Assembly (NCBI GenBank): GCA_032718475.1
Contig: JAUCBJ010008311.1
Span: 1 to 54,871, forward strand
DNA length: 54,871 nt
Direction: 5' to 3'
Source of the DNA: Nemertoderma westbladi
Lineage: Eukaryota; Xenacoelomorpha; Nemertodermatida; Nemertodermatidae
Under the pieces are notes generated by a model, which was given only the letters and a program-made list of their open reading frames with translations, did no database searches and was not told the origin of the DNA. Shown here in pieces: positions 1 through 10,671 of this stretch. The first letter of the stretch is position 1; every line of letters begins with the position of its first letter. The position numbers were made by a program, and so were the translations under genes.

Positions 1-3000
1 TGGTCACAAAAACGCTGAACTGGCACACCGTGTTTGTTAGGTATTCTAGAACCAAAGCTGCATCAGTCCAGTACACTGTCTTAACTATATTGTAGTCCGT
101 TTGTGCCAATATATTCTTAGCTATAATGGTACTATATAAAGCTGCTTTGAGTTCTGCGCGGGGAATGGTTAAGGAGTCCTTTGGCCTGGCAATAGGTCTA
201 ATTAGTGCTTTGGAAGCAGCCAATGCTACCTTTACTCCTTCAGGGGTTACTACCCTAAAGTAAGCCACCACACCCATCCCCTTATCACTGGCGTCGCCGA
301 ATAGATGGAGTTGAAACTCGAAGGTAGGCAGGACATTCCCGAAATATGCTCGAGGCACTAAAAGGCCCTCCAAGTCAGGGAGTGACCGTTCCCATTTCCA
401 CCAGTCATCTAGCAGCTCTCCCTTCAGGGGGTCATCCCAACTGTCGTTTTCCTTCCACATTCTCTGAACAAGGTCTCTAGCTATGAGTATGATGGGGCTA
501 ATGAATCCTAGGGGGTCAAAATATGTACTAAGTATGCTTAAACATATACGTTTGGTTCTAACTAGATCATCACGCAACTTAACCTTAAAAAACATATTGT
601 CGGTCTCAGTGCTCCAACAAAGACCTAGGGTCTTTGTTTCCGGCAGGTCGTCCTTATTCAAGTCTAATTCAGTGTCACCCCGTTCGGAGGGTTCAATTGC
701 CTTTAAGAACTCTCTTGAATTGCTCGCGAACTTGGTTAACCTGAAACCTCCTAGTTTAAGACAATCTATGGTAGAAAGTGCTATATTTATAGCTTCTTCT
801 ACTGATGGGGCTGACTTCAAATTGTCATCCATGTATATGTCCCGTTTGATATTATTAATAACTGACACTGGAAATTCATCTCTGTGGTCATCTGCAGTCC
901 GGTGCAAGACTGAACAAGAGTTTGAAGGACTAGAGATAATTCCGAAGGCTTGTATGGTCATTCTATATTCTACGGGTGTCACTTTAAGATCACCCTCAGG
1001 CCACCACAAGAAACGCATGCTATCTCTATCTTCGCTCAAGGCCTTGACCTGCAAAAACATGCCTTCAATATCAGAAGCAAAGGCTACCTCATACTGTCTC
1101 ATACGCATTAAGATCCCCGGTAGAGACTGTAACAAGTTAGGCCCTGGTAATAGCTCAGAATTTAAAGATTGCCCTTTATAATGTGCTGATCCATCGAATA
1201 CGACACGGATTTTTCCGGGTTTGTCTTCCCGCTCCACATAGTGATGGGTCAAGTAATAAGTTTTTTCACTCGGGGCCGAGTCAAGGGGAACTAATTCTGC
1301 ATACCCTTTACCTATGAATTTAGCCATCTGTTCTTTGTACAATTTACAGGCTGGGGGGTTAGATGTTAAACGTCGTTGGAGTTGCAAAATACGTTTTTCA
1401 GCTAGCGGTCTGTTGTTGAACAGCTTAGGCTGTGGTGCACGCCAAAGCAAACCTACCTCGTATTTACCTTCCAAGGGCAAAAAACGTGTGGTAGTTCTCT
1501 GTATCTGTTTTGCACGCTCTTCTTCTACTGATGGTGCTCTGTCATTGAAATTATGCTCTAAGGTTTCCTGTTGCATCCATGCTGCTGTGTATTCTTCTAG
1601 GTGAACACGGCGTCTAGCTTCCTCCAATTCCAGGAGCTCCTGCTGATGCTCAGCACGAGTATCAAGTAGGAGGTGGTATAGCTTATATTGGGTGTCCCAA
1701 AGATCGCTGTCACTGATTAAGTTAGTGGCTTCAGAAGTATCAAGTCGTGCAGAGAATGTATCATTATCTGATGACATGTCAGACTCACTCTCGCTGTCTA
1801 TATCTAACCTTCCATCAATGGTCATACAAGTTTGCTCTATTTCTATGTCACTGGCCACTGGGTGTGTCTGTTCACTGGTGATGTACTTTGTTCCAAGACG
1901 TTCTTTTAATGTCTTGTTAGATGGGCCAGTACAGAACCAACCCACGCGAGTCCTTCCTGCATAAGCAGACAAAGGTTTTGGGTACTCGGGTCTCTTTTCT
2001 AGGACTTCTAATGCCTCAGGGACGTTTTGCCCTACCAGCAACTGTACACCTGGGTAATCGGGGGGGAATCTTGGGATATTATGTTCCCTAGTGAAGTTAT
2101 CTTCATCCCAGTTATATTCCTTAGCCTGGCTTCGTGCGAAATTTTTAATGGCTACCATTTTTACATTTTTGACACTGTCTACACCCTGTGTATCCTGCGG
2201 GGCAGATAGAGAGCCCTTATAGTACACTGTTTCTACAGTAGACTGCCACTTCTGCATGATACCCGAGAGGTTCAATTTCATTTTGTGACTTTCGCTTTCA
2301 TGGAATATGGTGTCTGCCAAATCCTTATCTATGAAGGTACCGGTGCTACCAGTATCCATTAAGGCATTGACCACTACACTACAATTTCCTGCATGAAGAC
2401 GCACCTGCAATAGTGGAAATTCACGGACACCCCTTATTTCCATGCGTCCTATTGGACTTGGAAGATGATTTGCTCTAAAACAACTTTCCATGATGGGGTC
2501 CTCAGGGTCTTCATATGTGAGTGCTTCATACACATCTATATTATTGCAGCACTCATCGTCATCAGAAAATTCTCCAGGAAAAAACTTATCTGGCTCCTCA
2601 TCTGTGTCCCTTATGTCCTGCTCTACAAAGTGTACACGTTGGTCGGTTTCCCCATTGGGGTCACGTTCTTGATGTAAAAGTGAGTGATGGGGACCTTGAC
2701 AAATATTACAAGAGTTGGTATTTACTAGACTACATTTTCTTCTGAGATGCCCCGGTTTAAGGCAGAGAAAACAGGAAAGCAAGTCCATGGCCGTTTGCCT
2801 GCGTTCCTTGAGGGTTTTCTTCAAGAACATTGGACAGCGCGATAAGGGGTGTATTTCGAGTTTACATAGAGGACACTTATATGCCATTGGGGTTATGGTG
2901 TTGTTAACCTTAGTCTTCCGGTCCTCCAGATCGTTATTTCTAGGCTTTAAATTTGGTTTAGAATAAGTCTCGCCCCTTTCTGTATGTTTTAGATTTTGAA

Positions 3001-6000
3001 CTGGCTTCTCAATGCTATGTTGTTTGTTACCTTTGTTATAATTGGGTTTGCTCAGGTAAACGTTCCCATAACCATCTTCTTCTGGCTCACTGTTAGAGAG
3101 AAGCTCTTCAAAATTGGTCCGGTAGGCATATCGTTTTTTAATAGTAGCCTTCTCCGTTTTGGACTCTGAACGATTGGCTCCCTTTTCGCGGTCGAGGGTT
3201 TTGAGATAAGTTTTTACTTCATCATCTAGAAATCCCCTGAAAGTATTCATATCTGGGGATGACCCATTTCTTTTATTATACACCATAGTTAATCTATCCC
3301 ATCTGGTCCCAATGGAACCCTTTGGTAAAGCACTGGAAACCATCTGTACTGTCATAGCAGTGTCATAAACTTCACTTCGATTAAGCCAATCAAGCTGCCT
3401 ACAGATTTCCTCGACATCGTCTCTAAATTCAATTATGGCATTTTGAGAGACTCTGCCTTTGGAGGTGAGTCTCTCATACATGCATCGTGCTAAGCTGTCC
3501 TCATTGCCGTAACGTTCTCTTAACATATTCCACACGATATTTACACCATCCGCATGTCCAACATATCTAGCCGCCATATGCTTAGGGGAACCTTCGAGGC
3601 AATTGATTAAGAATCTTAATTTCTCGCTATTACTTAATGGCGAGTCTAGAATATTGTCCTTACAAAATTCGGTAAAGGATAGCCATTTTAATTCATCTCC
3701 ATCAAATTTCATTATTTGACCTGTTGAAACACACTGTCGGGCTTCAGTACGAGCCATATGTTTTGATAGGTCTGCCTGGATGACTGATGAATTAAATAGG
3801 ATGTCTGTCAATGGTGAATTGTTGTTGTCCTGATATGTGGTATTTTCTGCCTGAATACCATTCACATCCGACGCTCGTTTTAGGATCCGCATCCCTCGAG
3901 CATTGTTTGGTGAATCTGTTTGCTTATTAGCTGTTGCCACAGTATCCTGTAAAATAACCAGTTGTTGCTGTAGGTCTTCATTTTCCTTCAATATGGAGTT
4001 CAATTGTTCCTTACACTCCTTCAATTGGCCTTCAGCTGGCTCCTGGCCAGGATGCAGCTTGTAATTTCTTCTGTCTGGAAATGGTGCATTGGTAAAATTG
4101 TCAGGTGTGCTATCATCTGGAAATGATGCGGCATTAACTCTGGTATAGCGTGAGTCACCCTGTGGCGAGACACATCGTCCGTGAGTATCTTGTGCGAATC
4201 TAACTTCCGGGTGAGGGAGGGGTGTCACATTATTATATAGTGGGACAAACGTCCGCCTTCCAGGCGATAACGGCGTTGCCTCATTCCAGTCCCGATATCC
4301 TGTTACCGGCGCTATTGTGGTTTTTATAGCGAGGCCAGTGGGAGACAGCCTATCATCTGGATTGGTGTAATATGGGCGGTTATGATATGGTTTGTAATAT
4401 GAGTCAACTTCAGTTGTCACTGGGAAACCTATGTGGTGTTCAATAACTGGCATGTCCCTTAAGGGTATATTTTCTGTATGGACTTGATCCACCCTTGAAG
4501 TAATGGGGGGAATATATTTCGAGGTGGTTGGGGGGTGAGGTTCCCTTTCCAAACGAGTTATTGGTGAGACTCCACTACCAAAAGAAATTCTTCCTTCTCT
4601 AGATTGTGCTACTGTACTAGATAAGTAACCATGGTCCCGTGGCCGGGAGTATGTCATTGATGGGATGGCTTGGGTAACTTGAACAGGACATTGCATGTTT
4701 GTGGTTTTAACATTTGGGTTTATAGTGTGAGATAAGTTACTGCTGGTAATTGGAGAGGTTACTGCCGTGGTCTTCGGCAGGCCATCAGATTTATGCGTTT
4801 CTACTACTGAGTCAATGAACTCGGGTGAAGCACCACTATCGCTTGGTTTAACAGTGAAGACGCTGTGTGTAGAAGAGGGTGGTGGGTGCTCCCCATTCGA
4901 CATTTTATCTACTGTCACATTCTCGTGTATTGTTAGAGCCTTAGGCTCATTCGGCTCTACTACCTCTGGCAATTTTTCCAGGGAATGCTTAGGAGCAGCG
5001 CCAGTGTGGAAACTATCAACCATGCTGGCATAATCACCAGAGATCACATTTCGATCTCGAGGAGGGAGGTCTGGTAAAACTACTCGGGTGGCTCGCCTGC
5101 GTTTACTCTTGGAGCTCCTCACACTTCCACCTGCATCCGTGGAAATGCTCTCATCGGATGAAGTAAAAGTATCCTTAAAGGACTTATCACATCCTTGTTG
5201 TACGCTAGCCCTTTCCTTGCGGTGTTGTTCGTCTTGCTTTAGTAGGGCTAGCTTCTGCTTTATAGCTAGTTCCTTCTCCACGAAAGCTGTAAGTTGAGCT
5301 TCCTGTTTGGCGAGTTGTGCTTTCTCTTTATCAGACTGTAGTTTTCTCATAGTATCATCTAATTCTGCCCTTTTTTTATTTGCTGCTAATTGTAGTTCTA
5401 ATTCTAGAATTTCCCGCTTGGCGGCGTGTTGAACTTTTCGTTCTTGTAGGAAGCACTCTGCGTCTATAGTATCAAGGACATCTCTGGTTTCCTTACTGGA
5501 AGGTGCTAAGCCTTTAAGACGCGTCCTCAACTCTGTTTCTCCAACTGTCTTGATATAAGAACCCAAATACCTTGATATGGCATCCATACCATCGCTGAGT
5601 TGAGATTCTTCCGAGTCTAAATCGGAATTATTAGCAGCCTCCTTCCCAGAGCAAGCTATGTCTTCACCAGGAGGTAATACCGGCCCATGTAATGACTCAA
5701 GAGCTAAGGCTTTCCTTGCTATTACTGCCGTTTCTGTCAGTTGGCGAGTCAGCATGGATGAGAGTTTACTGTCATTATATCTAGATGCCATCTCATGAAA
5801 GGCAGATAGTATAAGCCGTATCCTACAAATGATTTCCTTTACCTCAAGATACTTAGCTGGGTTTGTCTTAGGGTCGGGTTGCTCAAGTTTTAATTTATGG
5901 GTCACCATTTCTATATGATGCTCAAATTTGCTTACATGTATGCATGCCTCGGTAACCAATTGCTCAATATTGGTAACGCCCCGAGGTACCTTTAACCTAT

Positions 6001-6643
6001 ATAGTTCATCCCAAGGTAGCTCATTGAATCTGAAGAACTTATCTAGGGCTGGCTGGTTATAGTATAAGTTGACCAGGTAATGTAGTTCGTCGGTGTATAT
6101 GTCCTGTTCAATGGCTAATATACCCTCTTCAACCTTGTGCCGGTAGCTGTCTATCTCCTCTAACAGGAAAGCTAGTCTGACTTGGGGAGTAGACAAGAGA
6201 GGCTCGTTAAAACTGAGCTGCTGACTTGCACTAGCTAGTAAAGTCGGAACTTCCTCGCTACTTGTTTGGGAGTGAGTAAACATGATTGGGGAAGTATCTG
6301 CCAATAACGGCTGACCCTGACCTTGACCAATGCCGTCTTCAAAGTTAATAAGGTTCAGATGGGTGCTGGGTTCACTTACCATTGTACCAGTTGTCCCGCA
6401 TGTAAGTGGCCGGGCGATTGGTGACCTATCTCCATCCATTGGTTTGTCAGAAAGGTTCTGGCCAAGTCTAGCTTCTTCCGCCTCCCTGGAGACCTGCCTG
6501 GTTCTTATTCTTGAACGCTCCCAAATTTTCTTACTGCGAACTGGTTGAGCTATCATAGGCATAGTGTGAGGTGGTATGAGCCCCGCAGGGTTCAGTGTGA
6601 GGGGTTCTGACTTTCGACTCAAATCGCTATCAGTGGTTGACAT
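1..6643 (-). CDS. BEL/Pao LTR retrotransposon Gag-Pol polyprotein (partial, C-terminus off the left edge)
   Basis: An uninterrupted minus-strand frame of 2214 codons starts at ATG 6643 and leaves the window at base 1. In order: a long low-complexity N-terminal part with a charged coiled coil near residues 380-480; a DUF1759-type gag segment near 975-1100 (FDGDELKWLSF...CLEGSPKHMAARY); zinc knuckles near 1270-1320, including CFLCLKPGHLRRKC and a CNIC...HH variant; an aspartic protease centred on DTGSTGTF near 1430; a reverse transcriptase with FDGSAHYKG, FGIISSPSN and the catalytic YMDD near 1930; and the start of RNase H (LFGDASDKG, near 2117). RNase H remainder and integrase lie outside. Protease before RT and the A17-type layout identify BEL/Pao. 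No stop or frameshift was found in the stretches checked, so the copy is probably young. The roughly 970 residues before the gag domain are unusually many and resemble the frame at the right edge of the window. Confidence 0.93.
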   Translation of the reverse strand, partial: MSTTDSDLSRKSEPLTLNPAGLIPPHTMPMIAQPVRSKKIWERSRIRTRQVSREAEEARLGQNLSDKPMDGDRSPIARPLTCGTTGTMVSEPSTHLNLINFEDGIGQGQGQPLLADTSPIMFTHSQTSSEEVPTLLASASQQLSFNEPLLSTPQVRLAFLLEEIDSYRHKVEEGILAIEQDIYTDELHYLVNLYYNQPALDKFFRFNELPWDELYRLKVPRGVTNIEQLVTEACIHVSKFEHHIEMVTHKLKLEQPDPKTNPAKYLEVKEIICRIRLILSAFHEMASRYNDSKLSSMLTRQLTETAVIARKALALESLHGPVLPPGEDIACSGKEAANNSDLDSEESQLSDGMDAISRYLGSYIKTVGETELRTRLKGLAPSSKETRDVLDTIDAECFLQERKVQHAAKREILELELQLAANKKRAELDDTMRKLQSDKEKAQLAKQEAQLTAFVEKELAIKQKLALLKQDEQHRKERASVQQGCDKSFKDTFTSSDESISTDAGGSVRSSKSKRRRATRVVLPDLPPRDRNVISGDYASMVDSFHTGAAPKHSLEKLPEVVEPNEPKALTIHENVTVDKMSNGEHPPPSSTHSVFTVKPSDSGASPEFIDSVVETHKSDGLPKTTAVTSPITSSNLSHTINPNVKTTNMQCPVQVTQAIPSMTYSRPRDHGYLSSTVAQSREGRISFGSGVSPITRLEREPHPPTTSKYIPPITSRVDQVHTENIPLRDMPVIEHHIGFPVTTEVDSYYKPYHNRPYYTNPDDRLSPTGLAIKTTIAPVTGYRDWNEATPLSPGRRTFVPLYNNVTPLPHPEVRFAQDTHGRCVSPQGDSRYTRVNAASFPDDSTPDNFTNAPFPDRRNYKLHPGQEPAEGQLKECKEQLNSILKENEDLQQQLVILQDTVATANKQTDSPNNARGMRILKRASDVNGIQAENTTYQDNNNSPLTDILFNSSVIQADLSKHMARTEARQCVSTGQIMKFDGDELKWLSFTEFCKDNILDSPLSNSEKLRFLINCLEGSPKHMAARYVGHADGVNIVWNMLRERYGNEDSLARCMYERLTSKGRVSQNAIIEFRDDVEEICRQLDWLNRSEVYDTAMTVQMVSSALPKGSIGTRWDRLTMVYNKRNGSSPDMNTFRGFLDDEVKTYLKTLDREKGANRSESKTEKATIKKRYAYRTNFEELLSNSEPEEDGYGNVYLSKPNYNKGNKQHSIEKPVQNLKHTERGETYSKPNLKPRNNDLEDRKTKVNNTITPMAYKCPLCKLEIHPLSRCPMFLKKTLKERRQTAMDLLSCFLCLKPGHLRRKCSLVNTNSCNICQGPHHSLLHQERDPNGETDQRVHFVEQDIRDTDEEPDKFFPGEFSDDDECCNNIDVYEALTYEDPEDPIMESCFRANHLPSPIGRMEIRGVREFPLLQVRLHAGNCSVVVNALMDTGSTGTFIDKDLADTIFHESESHKMKLNLSGIMQKWQSTVETVYYKGSLSAPQDTQGVDSVKNVKMVAIKNFARSQAKEYNWDEDNFTREHNIPRFPPDYPGVQLLVGQNVPEALEVLEKRPEYPKPLSAYAGRTRVGWFCTGPSNKTLKERLGTKYITSEQTHPVASDIEIEQTCMTIDGRLDIDSESESDMSSDNDTFSARLDTSEATNLISDSDLWDTQYKLYHLLLDTRAEHQQELLELEEARRRVHLEEYTAAWMQQETLEHNFNDRAPSVEEERAKQIQRTTTRFLPLEGKYEVGLLWRAPQPKLFNNRPLAEKRILQLQRRLTSNPPACKLYKEQMAKFIGKGYAELVPLDSAPSEKTYYLTHHYVEREDKPGKIRVVFDGSAHYKGQSLNSELLPGPNLLQSLPGILMRMRQYEVAFASDIEGMFLQVKALSEDRDSMRFLWWPEGDLKVTPVEYRMTIQAFGIISSPSNSCSVLHRTADDHRDEFPVSVINNIKRDIYMDDNLKSAPSVEEAINIALSTIDCLKLGGFRLTKFASNSREFLKAIEPSERGDTELDLNKDDLPETKTLGLCWSTETDNMFFKVKLRDDLVRTKRICLSILSTYFDPLGFISPIILIARDLVQRMWKENDSWDDPLKGELLDDWWKWERSLPDLEGLLVPRAYFGNVLPTFEFQLHLFGDASDKGMGVVAYFRVVTPEGVKVALAASKALIRPIARPKDSLTIPRAELKAALYSTIIAKNILAQTDYNIVKTVYWTDAALVLEYLTNTVCQFSVFVT

Positions 6644-8931
6644 GTTTTAATTGTATAATTTTGAAATTCGAAGTTTTATTGCAAAGCTAAGTGTTATTTT
6701 ATTCCACACAGGTTAGAAATTGCCAAAAACTTCTTGTAACTTCAAATATTATGAACACCACCTAGCGGAAATTCATACACACGATATACACCCTTTATTT
6801 CTCAGTAATCCAGGTAGAGCTAGCTCTTAGCTAGGATTAATGTACTTTATACTTTCAAATGAATCAGTGCTCTGCCTTACTTCTTTAAAGCTGAGTTCTA
6901 TGCCGAACTTATAAAGTTTGAGACATCCCTAAATTTCATAAGACCAAATAAATCCAAGCAATAAATAATACACGCCTGAGGGATTTTATTAGACAAGCCC
7001 GCACACACGCTACAGACAGTGACGTTTGAATGCAATAAGAGTTTATCATTCAATCCCTGTTATTCCCTGAAACAACAAGTGTGGATGAATTGTATACTCG
7101 GTACGCCTGAAATTAAACGATAATATGTTTAAAACTGATTTTGGCGTCAGGGGTCTGGGTTTTACCTGTAATAAATGAGAAATTTTAAACAGCCACAGGG
7201 AATAAATCTGTCAAAGACAAATTTCTGTGGTAGATTTATGGCTGAAATATAACGACAGGTATAGCTGTACTGTACGTGTCGTCTTCCTTGTGAGGTTATT
7301 TGAAAGGTCGTTACGATAACACTATTTGTAACTAAGTGATGCGTACTTAATTTAGGGCACGTGTTGTAACACTAAGTTACCAATTTAAATGACAATCAAC
7401 TTGTCCTAATTTCAATTATCACAGAAATGTAGGGGATAAGACGTTCGATAGATTGAAAGATATTACTGTATGTTAAGTACCTCGCGAAATGTAACTGATA
7501 AAATAATAAATAGGTTTTGGTGTCCGTTTCACACGACGATGCGAACTCGATCATGTAATCGTGCAACGGGAAAATATATAGTTATTAATTTGTCAGAAGT
7601 TAATTGCTCCACAGACACATACAGATTGCCTCGATTTATAAATCGCACGGATATACGGGGCCTTACTCCTTATATGGTATTACGCAGACTGCCAATTAAT
7701 GAAATTCAAATAAACTATAGAAATTGATGGTTGCACGTATTTACTCAATGGCATTCGAATCTAGGTGTACCTATAATTCCTTGCATAGATCACGAATATC
7801 ATACACACAATGTTCACAAATTTAAACGAAATACCAAATACGTTGTACCAAATATTAAATGTCACACCGCACTTACGTACTAAAGAAGAGTATCCGTTAC
7901 TGTTGATGCCCCACTAGTTCATTCAAGCCGATTGCTCGATTTACAAGTCGCTCAGATAGACGAGGCCTTACTCCGTGCAAGTTTGTAGGTTTTACACACG
8001 AAGAGTAACAGGATACTTCAACCTTATCAATAAGGCGTCAACAAAGTAGTACTTGGCCCGTAATATAAAGTAAAACGATCAATCAGAAAACTACGTAGTT
8101 TCAGTCCTACACGTATTAATTCCAGTTTATTCACGAACAAAATCACTAACGTAGGTAAGAACGTCCGAGCGTGCACTCTCATAGAACCTACCTTAAGCTA
8201 GTTGGTTGTTTGATGTTGCAAAGTACCGTACTTTATTTCATCAAAGTAACAAGAGAACGACTATTACTGTCGAGGCATTTAAGACAAGATTAATTTTACA
8301 GTTCTCAATGGTAATATAAAGTTCGATCGCGTAACCCAATTTCGAAGTTCAAACACCGCACTAGACCTAGTCAGTCGTAAAGTACTAATTGCCTCGGTGT
8401 ACCCACGAATCCGTGGGAGCACTTATACAACGGATCGTTACTTTGATACAATAGGTGGGACGTAAAGTACAGTAGATATTGATGGCTGTAAACTGAAATT
8501 AGGGGGGGATATGTTGTAATATACGTGTAGACAGTTCCGTTTCACTACGTTGTATGCAAGTATTCGTAATTATGACTTATTATGAATTAATAATGAAACA
8601 TTTGTGAAAGGTCTAGGTATAGGGTAAGTATACTTATTACTCGTACTATTGAATCGATATTGCTATACATTGATCTTAAATATATTTGTTATGAATGCTT
8701 GTGTTCGTGTTGGTAAATAATATTACAGTGTTGGATGTCATACACACTCAATACGTTTGAACCGTTGTCGCCTGTAGGGCAATACTCGAAGTTAGCAACT
8801 CACCTATTATGGTGGTAAATAAAACGAGATGTTTCCTTTAAACAATGTTAATACATAATGAGCAACAACGATAATAACAACAATAATAACAATAAATCAA
8901 TGTTAACTATGTAAGATAAGCATGTAAAAGG
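6644..8931 (-). other. 5' leader/LTR-like DNA of the left BEL/Pao element, boundaries unresolved
   Basis: No supported gene. This stretch lies immediately upstream of the retrotransposon start codon and is AT-rich with frequent AATAAA-like words near 6650-6980, as expected for a leader or R-U5 region. A diverged direct repeat of about 47 bp occurs at 7622-7669 and 7928-7974, about 306 bp apart (both end in CCTTACTCC). The matching 3' LTR lies outside the window, so LTR limits and primer-binding site cannot be fixed. Confidence 0.4.
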
Positions 8932-9015
8932 GTAAGTAAGTGAAAGTAAGTGAAAGTAAGTGAAAAGTAAGTGAAAAGTAAGTGAAAAGTAAGTGAAAAG
9001 TAAGTGAAAAGTAAG
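8932..9015. repeat. Minisatellite of 10-11 bp units (GTAAGTGAAAA)
   Basis: Direct reading shows about eight tandem units of GTAAGTGAAA growing to GTAAGTGAAAA toward the right end. It is short and non-coding. It lies within the presumed leader/LTR region of the left retrotransposon. Confidence 0.9.
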
Positions 9016-9465
9016 GTAATAGTCTAGACCTCTTAGATCTTATGAGGTCTATTTACGGGGTTTGAGGGTAATAATATGAAGGTTACGCCTACAAAATGAA
9101 CTAAATCTAAACTATAAATACAATTGTCACAGAAGGACGGCCACTGGTAGTAGTAGCCAATGAGGACCCACAAACACGAAAGCAACACTACTCGCTATCT
9201 GTAAGCTGAGTGCAGACTTTCTGAGCCGACCAATAGGAGAAATAGGCAGACTAAATACAAATATCAGATTTACCAGCACGAATAAGTAGTGGGGGTAGCC
9301 GTGTATCTGAATAGCTATATTGCTGTACACAACACATATTATACAGTAACACTAGCGTTACATAGATTTTGGGGCTTGTGGAGCTGCATCAAAACCGGAC
9401 GCATTAGTGTTTATGGTAGACTTCTTGTTGAGATACAATAATATTGAAACTTTTATAGGGATCTA
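9016..9465. other. Unassigned spacer, possibly the outer part of a BEL/Pao LTR
   Basis: No supported gene. Read on the minus strand it has a TATTTATA box-like word near 9115 and ends such as TGTTGTGTACAGC near 9340, which could belong to an LTR promoter. Without the partner LTR this remains a guess. Confidence 0.2.
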
Positions 9466-10671
9466 GGACACTTCCCCCCCGGACACTTCCCCCCCGGACA
9501 CTTCCCCCCCGGACACTTCCCCCCCGGACACTTCCCCCCCGGACACTTCCCCCCCGCCCAAGTAGGACACTTCCCCCCCGGACACTTCCTCCCCCCGGAC
9601 ACTTGCCCCCCGGACACTTCCCCCCCAGTTAAAGTGTTAAAATTAATCTGGGTGCATCAAAGCAATAAACAAAAGTTAATGATGGTTACAGGACAAGTTG
9701 TATCTAGACAAGTTTTTTCAAAATTATAAAAGAAACATTTTTATAGTCAAATTCTGTTTGTTTTTCTTTTAATTCCTTTAATTCTTTTAATTTCTTTTAA
9801 TTGGGGGCTGCCGCCCCCAAACCCCCGCTTCTTTTGTTGGGGGCTACCGCCCCCAAACCCCGCTTCTTATTTTTATCGCCCCCAGACCCCGGCATTTCCC
9901 TGAGTGCCCGGGGTGAAAGACTTAAGACCACTTTGAAATAATTAATTCATGTTTGTATCATCAGATAATAAATTGACTAAGCCTAAAGTAGGAGCTGTAT
10001 TGAATGTTAACCAAATTAATATATAAATTACTACAATATTATATAATTCAACAAAATCCTATTAAAAATATTGCAAGTAACCAGGAAATGTAATATGTAG
10101 TGTGTATAATATCTATATAGTATGTATAGTAATATGTATATCAATATGTAATGCTGAACACAGAATACAGGTCGACGCATGTCGATTTTACCCTGGAGAG
10201 GTATAATTTTGATTGCAACAATAATATTCATCCCCATCTGCTACAATTTGAAGAAGACTATTACATAATAATACCTATAATTAAAACAATTAATCATTAT
10301 AATTCTATAGTTAATAAAAACAGTATATCATTCCGGGGATGGAATTTATAGGTCATCTAATATAATTTAATTGTTTAAAGATTAGCAAACAATACGATGT
10401 AATTGCATTGATAAAACCCATAAATAAAACTTGGATCGATGTAAAATCGGGATGCAAAAGATCACTTTCTGAGCTACGAAAGGAAAATTGGATACAACTT
10501 ATCTGGATACAAGCGGTCCGTTTACCTTACAAAATGAAAAACACGAATGTGCGAAGTTAAGAACAGACGGGGGGGAAGTGTCCGCGGGGGGGAAGTGTCT
10601 GGGGGGGAAGTGTCCGGAGGGGAAGTGTCCTACTTGAGCGGGGGGGGAACTGTCCGGGGGGGAAGTGTCCG
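9466..10671. mobile_element. Foldback/MITE-like element with arms of 15-bp C/G-rich tandem repeats (copy 1)
   Basis: The left arm (9466-9626) is about ten copies of GGACACTTCCCCCCC. The right arm (10568-10671) carries the same unit in inverse orientation. Both arms contain the same interruption: CAAGTAGGACACTTCC at about 9559 and its exact reverse complement at 10621-10636, so the arms are true inverted copies and not chance G-rich tracts. The roughly 0.94-kb interior has no recognisable coding region. No transposase is visible and target duplications could not be fixed. A second element with a near-identical 15-bp unit lies at 22414-22804. Confidence 0.65.
9804..9895. repeat. Tandem GC-rich hairpins inside the foldback element
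   Basis: About 2.5 copies of a 35-40 bp unit each hold a near-perfect palindrome, GGGGGCTGCCGCCCCC or GGGGGCTACCGCCCCC, followed by a short C-rich tail and CGCTTCTT. The unit follows a run of AATTCTTTT-like repeats. Each palindrome could form a strong stem. Confidence 0.75.

Noticed and set aside
483-6548. Many plus-strand frames of 60-230 codons
   Set aside because: They are shadows of the continuous minus-strand BEL/Pao polyprotein, which carries all recognisable domains.
7470-7727. 85-codon plus-strand frame
   Set aside because: No family resemblance. It contains one of the diverged leader repeats and lies antisense within presumed retrotransposon leader.
8572-8610. AT-rich dyad as an origin or promoter
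   Set aside because: AT-rich symmetric words of this kind are common throughout the window, and nothing else supports a function.
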